A stretch of 64,000 nucleotides of DNA from Sarcophilus harrisii (GCF_902635505.1 NC_045431.1:23653001-23717000); one strand, 5' to 3'. Counted from the first letter of the stretch, positions 45,065 through 57,787 are shown. Notes: a model not told the origin generated them from the letters alone. Numbers and translations: made by a program.

Positions 45065-46300
45065 ATCTTGCATCCTGTGAGGAGGTATGTGTCTTATCAT
45101 CAGTCCTTTAGAATCATGGAAAATATTGATCATAATTCTGGTATCTCTGAAAGTTTTATATTTATAATGTTATTATATAAATTGTGCTTTGGTTCTGATT
45201 GTTTTATTCTTCATCAATATACAAAATACTTAAAATTGCAAATTTTTAAGTTTTGCTTTAATAGTATCAATTGTTCTTTTAGTTCTACTTACCTCACTTT
45301 GCATTGTTACACAAAAGTCTTTTCAATTTGAAATCATCTATTTTATCATGATAGTATATCATCAATTTCACACGCCAAAATGTATTTAGGCAGCCATTTT
45401 TTTCAAATGATAGGAAACTTTAATTTTCAGGTGGTGATGCTGTTGTTTGCTACAACAAGAAGAGCTAATATATGATTAAGTTTATATATGTGTGTATACA
45501 TATTTACACACAGATATGCTAATATGTGTGTGCATACATGTACACACATACGTGTATGCATGCATACACACACATATATTTGGATGGATGGATAGATGGA
45601 CATATAAGACCTTGTCTTAATTCTTTGATCTCTTTTGAGTATAGACCAAGTAATGGAATAGCTGAACTGTTAAATAATGTTTTGTATATATTTCCAAAAT
45701 GATCTCCAGAATGGTTGTCTCTATTCACAATTTCACCAACAGGCATCAAAGTGAGTGTTTTCCCAAATCCCTCTGAACATTTGTAATTATCTCCTTTTTT
45801 AATCATCTTTGCCAATATGATGTGTATGAGGTAGAATCTCAGAATTTCCTTAATTTGAATTTCTCCAATTACTAGTGATTTGGTGCATGTAATAAATATA
45901 ACTATAGATAACTGGGGTTTCTTCATTTGAGAAGTTCTTGTTCATATCCTGGGGCCATATATCATGGCATGTATTCTCATAAATTCGAATCCGTTTCTCA
46001 TAAATATTGGTGAGATGTTTATCAGAGAAACTTGTTTCAAAGATTTCCCCCACAGTGAATCATTTTCCTTTTCATTTTAAATCTTATTGGATTTGACTTC
46101 CAAAAACTTTTTTTTTTCATGTTAGACAATCAAAATCTTTCACTTTATCATCTATGACCCTCTTTATTACTTATTTGGTTGTGAACTTTTCTTCTTTTCA
46201 GAGGTGTAATAGTTATTTATTCCATATTTCTCTATAATTTATCATGTGACCTTTAATATCAAGGTCCTCTCTCTGAAGCTTTTCTTGGTATAAGAAGTTT
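45065..46300 (-). mobile_element. L1 LINE, ORF2 3' part and 3' UTR, minus strand
   Basis: Plus strand matches antisense marsupial L1: 'ctcactttgcattgttacac', 'gcagccatttttttcaaatg', 'gatctcttttgagtatagac', 'ctccagaatggttgtctcta', 'tcacaatttcaccaacaggc', 'cttaatttgaatttctccaa', 'cttgttcatatcctggggcc' and 'ggtgagatgtttatcagaga'. These lie in the C-terminal part of L1 ORF2. A CA/TG/ATGG simple repeat has expanded inside it at 45487-45600. The minus open frame 45519-45926 is a partial L1 remnant. Confidence 0.8.
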
Positions 46301-46465
46301 ATATGTATGTATGTATACATTATATACACATGGTTGTGTATACACATATGTATATTTGTTTATAGCCATATGTATTTTCTTTGGTAGTATAAAGAAAATA
46401 TTAGAACCTTTATGGTTAGCTGAATTACTATATTGAATGTGTGTGTGTATGTGTGTGTGTAACTT
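46297..46465. repeat. TATG/TG-rich simple repeats
   Basis: Irregular (TATG)n at 46300-46375 and (TG)n at 46437-46462. Confidence 0.8.
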
Positions 46466-46977
46466 TCATCTTGTGCACTCATTCTTGTCTAGTTGACAAT
46501 CCGGGTGATGGTGTGCCATCTAGAATTATACTCAATGTGACAGCAACAACTTGGGGGAAAAAATGAAACTGCTTAGTTAAATTACATAGTCTAAAAATGT
46601 TAATGTAACAGATTTCCTTTTTCTGAATACACTCAAAATGTTATGGATATTACATAGTCAGGTTCATTGTATTAGAGATGATTATTTTTTATTGCTTCTA
46701 CATGAAAAGCTTAGGTTTTCAGTAAATATCTATTGCAATCTTCTCCCAATAAAAGAAGACAGAATCAGGTACTTTAATAGTATGTTTATACAATGCTAAA
46801 TATAGTAATGAAAAGGAATAATAACCATAATATCTAAATGTACAAATATGTAAAATATGTAAAAACAAAATGACATAAGATGGAAATGATGTAGGTGTTC
46901 AATTTCCTATATCTTTGGACATGGAACAAATTGTTTTTGCTTTATATACCAATAAAATGATCTATAAATAGAGAATT
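46466..46977. other. Unassigned AT-rich sequence
   Basis: No repeat or gene recognised. Confidence 0.4.
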
Positions 46978-47095
46978 TTTTTTTTTATTAAGTGCCTACT
47001 ATGTGCAAGAAACTGTTAAACTCTGGGGAATAAAAAAATGGAGAAAAAAGGAAATTTTTCTTCTCTGCACTCAACAATCTTATATTCTATATATT
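46978..47095 (-). mobile_element. L2 LINE 3' end, minus strand
   Basis: Reads 'attaagtgcctactatgtgc', 'aagaaactgttaaactctgg' and 'ctgcactcaacaatcttata'. Confidence 0.75.
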
Positions 47096-47335
47096 ATTAG
47101 AATAATAAATCTGATATTAATAATAAACAAATTAGCATAAACTTCCTTGAAAATTATTTGATATTATCAAGAATTTGATTTCATTATAAGCTACCATTTC
47201 TCACTAAAATTTAATTCATAAGCTAAATACATAGTCATCTTATTGCTTGTAAAATAACTCTTGGGAAGCCATTCCTAATTGCCCTACTTAAAAAATGAGC
47301 TGTTACTTCTTAGAGCTAACCTAGCATTCTATTCA

Positions 47336-47517
47336 ATGACGTCAAACTCAAATACAAACAACATTATTAAACTGTACCTAAAGATCACTGCAGGCTCCAA
47401 ATTGACTTTAAAAGATGCATATTGACATTATTTATGTTGCATTATTTCCTAAATACCATTTAATTTGGTTCACTCAAGTGCTATGGGAGTTTAGATCCCC
47501 TGTGTTTGACAACTCTG
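47336..47517. mobile_element. hAT-like MITE, family B copy 2
   Basis: About 182 bp. The left end has GTCAAACTCAAAT, the right end GTGTTTGACAACTCTG, giving imperfect terminal inverted repeats. The core 'gatgcatattgacattattt', 'atgttgcattatttcctaaa' matches the copies at 38466 and 56800. Confidence 0.7.
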
Positions 47518-47719
47518 ATTTGATTTCTACTACTCAAATGACTCTTACGTATCATTTGCACAATAATATTCATGTTTAGAACTTTTCTGCCCAAATTATT
47601 TGAGGGCAGAAGCTCTCTCTAGGATTTCTTTGTAATGCTCAAAAAACCTTACATCTTATAAAGCCTTACATTCAGTATATATGGTTCTTTGAACAATACA
47701 AAGATATCCTGGAAAGAGC

Positions 47720-48105
47720 TTGAGCTTCACCTGGAGAGGGTTAAAACTCCAAAAAGGGATGCTTGAATCAGACAACCTAGCACTTCAGGCTAATTACCTA
47801 TTCTATATGAGACAATGACTCTATTAGCATATATTTGGATAAATGGCTCTTCTCACCTTTGCTGCTTGCTGAATGTTTGGTGTTAAGATAATCATAGGCA
47901 AGGATTGGAGGGTGGAGGGGGAGAGGCAGAGTCACTTGGAGGCAGGATGAGGAGGAGAGAGATTGATGATTCCAGACTCTAGAATCCAGGATTTTGCTTG
48001 TTTGCCTCCTTCACTTCTCCCCCTAAAGACCAAGGACTTTAATTCATCCTGACTCTGGCTGACCACAAGGCCCTTCAGGGAGCTAGCCTGTACTTTACAT
48101 TCAGC
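47720..48105. mobile_element. Possible LTR-type or other retroelement fossil
   Basis: A GC-richer block with 'gaggcagagtcacttggagg' and 'ccttcagggagctagcctgt' that stands out from the AT-rich flanks. It has a phrase resembling marsupial LTRs but I cannot define ends or strand. Confidence 0.3.
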
Positions 48106-48112
48106 CATATTT

Positions 48113-48170
48113 TATGTATATATGTATATGTATGTATATACACATAGACAAGTATTCAAATATACATATG
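48113..48170. repeat. (TATG)n-like simple repeat
   Basis: Irregular TATG/TACA units. Confidence 0.75.
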
Positions 48171-48269
48171 TGTCCAGAGAGAGAAGGAAGGAGAAGAGAA
48201 TGAAGATAACTTTGCAAACCTGTTTTGCTGTGATTATTTCTTTCTTCCAGGAACTAGAACAAACCACAC

Positions 48270-49010
48270 AGGTAACTGAACATTTGAAAATCATAGATTT
48301 AGAGTTGTATGGGATCTTAAATGTGACCCACTCCTCATTTTGCAGATGAGAAAACGAAATGGATAGAATTTGTATTCCCGAATCATTTGGTCACATAATG
48401 ATACTGTACATACTTACCTCCATCAGTGGCTATGGGACTCAAACTTTAATCTCCTAAATGAAACTAAAAATCCTTAGTCAAACATCTAACTATTATTTCT
48501 ATCGAGAATGTATCTTTTTTTGGAGCTCAGTGCCACTAAATTCAAATATTAAAGGAAGAATTCTAATTCAAGCTTTTCACTTACTTTGTATTGAAACTCA
48601 CCAAAATGGACAGTGACTCTAGAATGTATGTATATCTGATAATGTATAGTCATTTGATAACTCATAAATAGGGCTCTAATAGATATGATCAAAAATCACA
48701 GTCAAAAAAATCATCCAGGTTTAAACAAGAAAGAGTACCAAAAACCTTCAGATGATTATGTAAATTTAGATATTGTGATTTGGGCAGCTTTCCAAGGACT
48801 AGAGAATAACCAATATATTTGTACTTTCACAGTAGAGAGATTAGTATGGGTTAGGGGAAGAACACGAGATATATAGAGAGAAACTTTGATTTTGAATGCT
48901 GACTTATCAGTGTGACGTTGGGCCAGACCTATCAATTTTTTTTTTCTGTAACTCAGTTTTGTCTTTTTAAAAATAATCATAGTGCTAATAAGTGCTAGCA
49001 GCCTCTCAAT
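48270..49010. mobile_element. MIR (-) and MIR (+) with unassigned sequence between
   Basis: Reverse MIR at 48270-48400 ('cctcattttgcagatgagaa'). Sense MIR at about 48830-49010 ('tgctgacttatcagtgtgac', 'taatcatagtgctaataagt'). Between them nothing is recognised. Confidence 0.55.
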
Positions 49011-49845
49011 AATTAGGAATCATTCTGAGAATCAGAATCAAAAATTTGAATGCATGAAAACAGTATCAGTTTAAGTGTTAATTTTTTTGCATTGGAAAAA
49101 TTGATAAACTAAACAACTTTCAAAGAAGCTGAGACATTAGATTTTGCAATAATATAACACACATATCTTTTTAAACAGAGAATATATTAAGTATATTAAG
49201 TTCTATAAAACATTCAAAATAAAGACTTTAGTATTTTAAGTCTATTATATATGAAATACAAATACTTCATTAGATAAAAAATGTTTAGTGTTGTATTTAT
49301 TAGGTTCCAATCGTTGTCATATATTTGGTCAGTAAAACATTTTTACTTCAGAATATGATCAAAGAATCACATTAACAATAAATCTGACTCAAATCTTTGT
49401 GCTGATTTTCAATTCTTTCATTGGATATGTGCTAATTTATGTATATAAGCTTTGAAAGTTTGATCATTTGGAATCATCTTATGAAAAGCTCCAATTTTGC
49501 TGTAGCTTTGGTATTTGGTTTTGAGGGCAGTACCAAGGTCAGCATGAGTCTCTAGCATGATGGAGCAGTACTAGCATATCCATAGCAAACCTCAGTCCAG
49601 GCAATGTTCAGTAAATCAGGAAAACTTCTTCCTCATTTCCTACCCTAACCCAATGAAAAGATAGGGGAAATGGTAAATATTATTTATATATTTACATAAC
49701 ACAAATTGTTTATGTGACAGTTTCCACCTGTAAGTAGGACATATAAATATTAACATACCCATTTTACAGATACAGAAGTCATTCTCTCAGAAGTATTCCT
49801 ACAGCAGCAAGTTAACAAAAATAAATTTGTAAAAACTTCAACAAT
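49011..49845. other. Unassigned AT-rich sequence
   Basis: Possible MIR scrap at 49740-49800 ('acccattttacagatacaga'). Otherwise no repeat or gene. Confidence 0.4.
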
Positions 49846-49849
49846 TTTT

Positions 49850-50105
49850 ACACCCATCTTCTAATTTGAACTCCTCAAAAATTTTGTGAGATAGATTCTA
49901 CAGTTTTTATTATTCCCATTTTATAGTTGTGGAAACTGAGGTTCAGAGAGATTGACTAACTCATCAACGAATTATATCACCAGATGTATCATCTGAAGCC
50001 AGATCTTCCTAAGACAGAGAAGCTGGGTTCAAACTCTATCTCTTTCATTTACTACAAATGTGAACATAGACAGATAGACTTTTAACGTCTCTATTAATTG
50101 AGAAC
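49850..50105. mobile_element. MIR (-) abutting MIR (+)
   Basis: Reverse MIR at 49850-50020 ('attattcccattttatagtt', 'gtggaaactgaggttcagag'), then a short sense MIR at 50020-50105 ('gctgggttcaaactctatct'). Confidence 0.65.
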
Positions 50106-50438
50106 TAATTTCAGAAAATAATTTCCTAGAAATATGCTTATATTAGAGGATAATATTAAGATATTAAGATCAAGTTGAATCTCTTCAAATGGGAATTACA
50201 ATGGATATCTCAAAAGAAATTGGGTAGTCAGACATAGAGACAACTTTGTTCTTCAACTCACATTTCCTAAATATCATTATTATAAATTTTATATCCTACA
50301 GCCCACTAAAAGAGTCAGGTCATAAAAGTTTGTTAATTGATATATTGCTTTATACAATGTTTCATGGACATCTGGAATATGTCAACGTCATAAATAAAAA
50401 CATGCTTTAAACCTGGCAATAAATGTTGATGAGTCAAA
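50106..50438. other. Unassigned sequence
   Basis: No repeat or gene recognised. Confidence 0.4.
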
Positions 50439-50490
<52 letters not shown>

Positions 50491-50496
50491 ATATAC
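50439..50496. repeat. (TA)n microsatellite
   Basis: About 28 TA units with one TT interruption. Confidence 0.95.
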
Positions 50497-50833
50497 CTTA
50501 GTTCAATGTCTCAGAAATAATCATTTCAGCCTCTGCTTCTAATTCTATGGATCCTCATTTTACTCTTAAGATTTTTGATTCCTCATAAGCAATAAATAAG
50601 AAATAAATCACTGTAATTCAATACTCCTTTCCTTACTATTTCTCTTTACTACTACTTCCTTTCTTCCTTTCTCTTTTCTTCTTATTCTTCTAACTCCTCT
50701 CTATAAGACCTCTATGATACTATGGTGTTGGAAGGCTCACCTTACAAAGTGAGCCATATTTTTTTGTCCAGATTGATACATCATTTTGTATAATAATCAA
50801 ATGGACTGAAATTCGTGCATGGTTTTTGTACAA

Positions 50834-50851
50834 ACACACACATACACACAC

Positions 50852-50912
<61 letters not shown>
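50834..50912. repeat. (CA)n-(GA)n compound microsatellite
   Basis: A short CA array runs into about 28 GA units. Confidence 0.95.
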
Positions 50913-50918
<6 letters not shown>

Positions 50919-50999
50919 CAATGTCCCCATTCTTAGCAATAAACAAAATTCTCAGTGAAATGTATTAACTTTGTCCTCCTATGTCTAAATGATAGACCA

Positions 51000-51490
51000 C
51001 TCATCTAAAAGTTGACAGTGTGCTGTTGTGTGCTAAAGACCAAGATACTTAACATCCATGGTCCTATTTTAAAATCCCATTCTTCCCTACTCTTCTACCT
51101 GGTACCTATATGGTTTCAGACTGATCCCCACAACTCTGTAAGTCTCAATTGCCTAATCTGATAAGTGAAAGCATTTCATTAAATGATCTCTTAAAGTCCA
51201 TTCTACCTCTTTAAGCTTATAAATTCTGACCCTACCATATTATATCTGGGAGACTTTGGACACATACATTTTTCTAAGTTTCAGGATAACATATGTTTTC
51301 ATGCTCTTCCAGAAAACCATCAGGAAAGTCAAAGGACCCACATTTAAATTCATTCACTACTACTTACTTTCTATTTGACTTTGAACAAATAATCTTACTT
51401 TGCCGCTCTTAATTTCTCATCTCTAGAAACAAGGATTTATACTAGATAAACCCTAAAATCTCTTGTGATCTAGGTTCTGTAGAATGGAAA
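51000..51490 (+). mobile_element. Two MIR relics
   Basis: The first, to about 51240, has 'gtctcaattgcctaatctga' and 'agtccattctacctctttaa'. The second, 51320-51490, has 'tgactttgaacaaataatct' and 'aaatctcttgtgatctaggt'. Confidence 0.55.
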
Positions 51491-52454
51491 TGACAATGTT
51501 TTCCCAACAGACCTTAGGGTATCTGGGGAGGTCAATAACTGTGAAAATGTTAAATTTGATGTAAAGAATCAATGTTTCTCTTTCTAGTAACTTAATTATA
51601 ACAAAGAAGTGTTAAAAATGAAAAGCATTGGTCTCCTGGTGGTTGAAAGAAAAGGCAGATCTATTTTCTTTTTAATATGAGTGGCAAGAATAACCTGTCC
51701 TTTGAATAATGTGAATAACAGTTCTCACAATGTTCACCCTATCATTTTAACACATTTCATCACAATCAACATGAGAATTGGATATGGCTTTTGACTGTTA
51801 GCAGTCGTGTCTGCTATCTGTAGGCAGGTCTTAGATATTGATAGATGTCAAAAAATCAATCTATGATTTGGTGATATAACCTGTATTGTTATCACCATGT
51901 GTTTGTCTACCTGCTTTCAATAAGTATTAAAAAGACTACATATGCTGGTGACATCAATTCTCAAACAACTAGGCTTGAAAAAAATCAAATAACTTTTGAT
52001 CCTAAGTTCACATTATGAAATACTTTTACCAACTGTCAATATTTGATCTAACTCATACATGCACTTAATAAAATTTTCCAGAAACTGATTGTGTTATTGA
52101 TTGCAAAGTTGTGTTTCTCATCCATTAGTTATAGCTGGGCTTTATTTAAAATATTTTATAGACCATTAGTTTCATTCAGTGCTTGGAGTTTGCTTTTTTC
52201 TCATTCATAAATAGGTAGAAATTTTGTTCATTTGTTGATATGTCAATCCAGTTAAAAATTAGCTCCTTAAAGTTTTATATATTCTTAATATGAATAACAC
52301 TATAAACAACTCAAGATAGTCAAAATAATATTGTTACATAGTGCTCCACATATGGGGTTTTTCATTTGATCTTCCCAAAAATCTTGTAGAGGTAAACAGT
52401 AATATTTATATCTATACATATAGATGTACATATTTGTATATATGGTTATTGTTC
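51491..52454. other. Unassigned AT-rich sequence
   Basis: Possible MIR scrap near 52345-52410 on minus. No gene recognised. Confidence 0.4.
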
Positions 52455-52705
52455 TATCATTTCAGCCATGTGTGATTTTTTTATGACCCTTCCTAGGACT
52501 TTCTTGGCAAAGACATTTATATAAGTTATCTTATATAAGGATGTGTATGTTAGATGTCATATGCATTAAATTTTATGTATATCTTGTATGGTGAAAGACA
52601 TGACTAAAATGAGTTTATTAAACATGAAATATTTATTTTCTCAACTGTAAAATGAAGGGGTTGAACTAATGATCTCTGAAATTCTTTATAATTCAGATGA
52701 TGGAT
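52455..52705. mobile_element. MON1-type SINE 3' scrap (-) and MIR tail (+)
   Basis: 52455-52520 reads 'catttcagccatgtgtgatt' and 'aggactttcttggcaaagac', the reverse of the SINE 3' body. 52630-52705 is a MIR tail ('tgtaaaatgaaggggttgaa'). Confidence 0.6.
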
Positions 52706-53190
52706 GCTAGAACACCACAAGGAAAAAGTACTTTCTTCAAATGTCTAAAAAAAGTGCTGATTTTACAGAAACAAAACAAAACCAAAACAAACCTCAAATA
52801 TCATTTCAAATATAACACTTGTTTTGGAGGCTTTGACATAAAAAAAAAAGATCTAGCTAAATTTTATGGTTTTATATTTCTCTATATTGCTTCATTCTCT
52901 ATTGACCACAAACATTCTGTTACCGCTTCCATTCTGAAAAAAAAAAAAGCAACCTTCACTTATTCCTTTCATCTTTTCTATCATCCAATATCTTCTGCTC
53001 ATTGTGACTAAATCCATCAAAAAGATCATCTACAGGTGCTTCCATTTTGTCCCTTTTTACTCTCAGAAAAATTGAACATGTATAATAGCATCTTTCCTAA
53101 GGATCTCTGGTCTAATAAAAATACATACAGATAGATGGAAAATCAATTTTATAGGGTCCAAACGTTAATTGGTTCAAATTTTTGGATTTA
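52706..53190. other. Unassigned sequence
   Basis: The 104-codon frame 52697-53011 is AT-rich, Lys-rich and has no domain. No gene supported. Confidence 0.4.
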
Positions 53191-53194
53191 ATTT

Positions 53195-53700
53195 GAAATT
53201 AGGCAAAAAAATGATCAAACTATTCATGCCCTTAGACCAAATGGTAACATTATTGGATATGTATTTAGACATAAAGAAAGAAAAAAGTCTGTTTCTTCAA
53301 TTTATAACAGTATGGTTGTGATGTGAGCAACGAATTATTAATAAAGGTAATATTCAATTGGGGAATAATTTTTAAACCCCATAAAACAACCATATAGAGT
53401 TGTAAATAGAATATTTAGGGAATATAAATGGAATGGAATATTATAAAATGGTATGAAATTAAGAAAATAATGAACTCAGAGACACATAAGAAAATTTATA
53501 TAAACATATATAAATATAATTAGAAACAGAAGAAAAATATAAATAATTAAAACAATGTGAATGACGAGAAACTACATTGAACAACCAGAAAATTGATGAA
53601 AGTTTTAGTGAACAGAATGACAAATACTTCGTTCCGTCTCACAAAAGAGCAGGGAACCAAGCAAAACCTAACCCCTTTATCTTCAACTTGAGAGTGGGCC
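53195..53700 (+). mobile_element. L1 LINE ORF2 3' part and UTR
   Basis: Sense counterpart of the L1 at 45065: 'ctattcatgcccttagacca', 'tattcaattggggaataatt', 'aatggaatggaatattataa' and 'gaactcagagacacataaga'. Frame is broken; old copy. Confidence 0.65.
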
Positions 53701-53949
53701 TCATCATGGTGAATCCAAAGGTTTCCTCCACAAAAGCCTGACAAAGTACCTAATTTCTTTGTAATTGCTACCCCCTCCCCTCTGTCCCAGCCTTCTGAGG
53801 TTTGGAGGCATTGTGTGGGAGTATTACTTCTTTTACCTCTTAGGTAGGGTTGGGATGGGGGGTAAGGATAGCAGAGAGCCAGCTATGTACTAAGAAATTG
53901 AACAAAATGGAAGGCCATCTCACAAAAATAAGCTTTTGCTCCAATATAT
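53701..53949. other. Unassigned, GC-richer sequence
   Basis: Has a C-rich patch at 53770-53790 and a G-rich patch at 53850-53865; no family recognised. Confidence 0.4.
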
Positions 53950-54185
53950 TCTAGAGTCAGAATAAGAAGGTGGGGCTGAGACATGCCCTGACTTTCAATT
54001 CAGCCTTGGACCTTTACTAATTGTATGACCTTGGGCAAGCCACTTTACCCTGTTTCCCTCTGTTTTCTTATTTTTAAAATGAGCTGGAGAAGTCAGCAAA
54101 CCACTCCAGCATCTTTGCCAAGAAACACAAATGGCATTATGAAGAGTCAGAATAACTGAAATGGCTGAACCCCAGCAACTTGGAG
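53950..54185 (+). mobile_element. Marsupial MON1-type SINE, full-length class
   Basis: Reads 'gtatgaccttgggcaagcca', 'aaatgagctggagaagtcag', 'caaaccactccagcatcttt', 'gccaagaaacacaaatggca' and 'aagagtcagaataactgaaa'. The 3' body is very well kept. Confidence 0.9.
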
Positions 54186-54229
54186 TCAAAGGAGATTTGG
54201 GCATTTATATGACACTTCAATTAAATTCA

Positions 54230-54990
54230 ACATCAAAACATTAAATACCCAATATATACAGGAAACTCTGCTGGGTGCTTGGCAGACTACAAAAGTTATA
54301 TTGAGAATGGCCATGGACCCTCATGAATTTTCCTCTTTAGTGAACAGAAGATTTATTCATGTATATTATTCAATGAATAAAATGCATTTATATATATTCA
54401 TAATATACAATAATATGCAATCATAATAAAATGATTTAAAGAGGGAGTAAACAAAGTGCCACAATGAACATGACAGAGATCAAGGAAGATATGGAAGCTC
54501 TGACATTTAATTTGAATTTGAAATGATAAAGTTTTAAGGTATTCAGAAATTATGGGAGAGGGGATACATTCCAACAATATAAAACAGCACAAAGGTATAA
54601 AGTTATGGGATGTGCTCCAGAAAAAGGGAGTTGTAAAGTGTGATTATATCAGAGTAAAGCAGTAGGAGATGAGGCTGGAGAAGTAGGATGATGGCCATTT
54701 GTTGAGATCTTCCAATAAAAAGGTTTAAATCTTGGTAGGCAACAAAGAGGTACAAAGATATCTGAGCAGAAGAATACTATGTAGCTGGAAGCATGAATAA
54801 AAATAACTTTTCTTACAATGGTGTGAAGAATGGCCTAGAATGAGGATAAAGAAGTAGCAGGAAGGTCTGTTAAGGAGCTATTGGTACAGTTCAAGTTTGT
54901 TGCTATGAAGGTCTCCATAAATTACTGGTTATGGAAACAGAAGGAAGTAGTAGGAAAGTGTAGTAAAGCACATTATATAAATTTGGTGGT
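54230..54990 (-). mobile_element. L2 LINE, minus strand
   Basis: Antisense L2 from the tail ('gctgggtgcttggcagacta') through 'gtaaacaaagtgccacaatg' and 'ggggatacattccaacaata' to 'cagtaggagatgaggctgga'. Strongly diverged. Confidence 0.55.
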
Positions 54991-56799
54991 ATTGACACTA
55001 AAATATTTATTTTTCTGTCATTAGAAAAACTAGTAGATAGACACACAGACAGACAACTAGATGAATATGAAATTGATTGATTGCAGATGATTTCCTGTCA
55101 TCCACTTCATTAACGCAGTTCAATATGTATTTCTTTGGCACTTTTAAGGCATCTCCCTTTAAAGCATAATTTTGCCTATTGCTTCTTTCTTGAAATGAAA
55201 AAGCTTTAACCTTATTCTCAGTGCCTGGGAATGCCCTCCAGATTATTGATTTGTTTGGAGCTATCTTTAGCATATCACGGAGGATTTAGTTTTATTCACA
55301 GAAGAAGCCTACCAGATGAACTTCTTGGCTCCAACTCTTGTGACAGAAGTCCCACGTCTGCCTTTGATTTTAAAAGGAAATCACCATGACTCTTTCAAAT
55401 AGTTTTCCCATATAAGTTTCTTTCACAAAATTCCTGAAAGTACAGTATCTATGTGTACTATGTGTGTGAGGGTACAGAGAATGTTTGGGGCCAGCTTTGA
55501 AGATATACTTACGAGAAATAGATATATATCCAACCCATGTGGTGTTCTGATCTGGAACTTACTGGATGTGCTCTAAAGTCTTTTTCTAGGAGCCCAAATT
55601 TCAGGAATCTAGAAAGTTAGTTTCCTGGCTGGGGGGAAGAAGGAAGAGATGGAAAGGAGGGAGAGAAATTAGCTAAGCAGCATGGTTGCCTAATCTAACC
55701 TTCTTGACAAATAAGAAAGTTTGTCTGGATAGCATTAGTCTCAGCATTTGCTTCAGGAATAATGAAAGTTTGACAGTTTGAAGATGCAACTTCTTATCCA
55801 GATTTCCTCAATAAAAGGCTTCTTACAAAGAGAAGACAATTATCCACATCATCCTTTATAGCTAGAGGGTCAATAAGGTACTAAAGTCACAACATCAAAA
55901 TCACAATTGGAACAAAAGAAACTCTGTTCTCTCTGTTATTGCATGGCTATTTCTGTTCTACTGGAAAAGGAGTTCCCTGTATAGGTCTACAGGTCCATAA
56001 TATCTTTTCCTTTAAAGTGAATCTAAGACCCCAGAGGGTCCCTATGGAATATGATTTATTCATCAGAATGCCAGGATATACTCAGGCTAGCATGACACTA
56101 GATAAATCAATGTATCAGTGTTGTTATTGCTCTATAATATAATTTTTAGATCTATTCATATTTATAAACTCAGATTAAACAACAGAAAGGGCATACAATC
56201 ATGACACAAAATTATAGTTTTTGCAATGGGTCAGAGGTTGTCATCTTTGCTAGCAGTCTGGATTGAATAATAATGGGTTATATAGTTTATAAAATCATAA
56301 CTAAAATTTTTCATAAATAGTAAACAAATGTGATTTCTCAGTACATTCATTCGGTGGTGCTTTTCTCAGATGATAAATTCTGTAAAAATATATATTTTAA
56401 AATAATCTTGTTCCTTAGGAATTAAACCATAAAATGTTATTGATCTAAGCCAGATCCATATTTACTTGGATAGCACTTTTAAGTAGTCTTAAGAAGACTT
56501 TAGAATCTAGCAAATTTGTTTCTTCTCATAGAAATCAATATTGATTTTAAATAATAGAGAAATGATATGGTTCTTCCTCTTCTTGGAGTTAGCATTGGGC
56601 CATTACTTCCAAGATAGGCCAAGATATACACTTTGAATCATGCCATATGTTGGTTCATCCTGCTTTCTACATCTAACAAAAGAAACATTGTTGTTTAAAT
56701 GAACAGTCCCAATTTAGATCCCATTTTTTCTTATTAAAATCATAACACCTCATCATTCATTTAGACCAGTGGTCATTTAGACCATTCAGTTAGAGCCCA
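54991..56799. other. Unique sequence
   Basis: No repeat recognised over 1.8 kb. The part 55080-55440 looks like unique, possibly constrained DNA. The open frames at 55007-55273 and 55939-56142 have no domain. An AT-rich zone lies at 56280-56420. Confidence 0.4.
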
Positions 56800-56960
56800 A
56801 ACACAAACAGAAACAGATCCCCACACCTGCATATTGACTAAAAAAATCACAAAATAATATTACTTATGTTGTATTAAATTTTTATTTATTTTATTAAATA
56901 TTTCTCAATCACATTTTAATCTGCTTAGGGCACTTGGAGACTAAGGACCTTAATATCTCT
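56800..56960. mobile_element. hAT-like MITE, family B copy 3
   Basis: Core 'cctgcatattgactaaaaaa', 'ttatgttgtattaaattttt' and 'taaatatttctcaatcacat' matches the copies at 38466 and 47336. Ends are decayed. Confidence 0.6.
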
Positions 56961-57024
56961 GATTTAGACCAACACCAAACCAAAACCATAACCTCTGTTC
57001 CTTTCTTTAAGCATTCAGTTAAAA

Positions 57025-57120
57025 AAAAAAAGGGCTGCAAAGAAAGACAAAAACATCTCTCTCTCTGCCTTCATGGAGTTCACATTCTAATGGAGTTATC
57101 CTGTTGAGGTATTTCAATCT
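57025..57120 (-). mobile_element. L2 LINE 3' fragment, minus strand
   Basis: Reads 'cttcatggagttcacattct' and 'aatggagttatcctgttgag'. Confidence 0.55.
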
Positions 57121-57746
57121 ATAATCAAAGACAAACTGCATAATAAACAAAATATGAACCTTTATATTAATGTTGCCATTGCATCTACATGTATGTAAAA
57201 AGGATATTAACTGGCTTAATGTAAAAACCTTTAGTTTTTACTTACTGTATGACTGTGTAAGAAGCTGAATTTAAATTCCTTCAAAACTTTCTTATCAAAG
57301 GTTATAATTTAATCTTTTCTTTCAACTCAATGAAAGGAAGGCATGAGAGAATGAAAAAAAATGCAATTTTGCTAAATTTATTCAATGCTTAATTGAGAGA
57401 AGAATACAAAATCAAGTGATATCAGTCACTTAAAAGATAAGTAGAAGGAGGGCAATGCATACACAGCTAAGATAAATAAGAAGGACATCTTTAAGGAAGC
57501 CAGAGGGAGAGAAGAGGAAGGATAACATTCTTGCTATGGGAAACAGACACTGAAAAGGAAAAGAGAAAGGCAATAGAGAGTCAGGTACAGGGATAAGCCA
57601 GTGTGTGTGGACCAAAGAGTATGTGGAGGGAAGTCTACAAATACTGGAAAAGTATGAAGATGTCAAGATGTGCAGAATTTAAATTGTCAACTACACTTTC
57701 TCTTTGATCTTGAAGACATGATGAAGCTGGATTTTACTGAATATGG
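57121..57746. other. Unassigned sequence
   Basis: The minus frame 57430-57666 has no domain. A possible L2 antisense patch lies around 57600-57660. No gene seen. Confidence 0.4.
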
Positions 57747-57749
57747 GGT

Positions 57750-57787
<38 letters not shown>

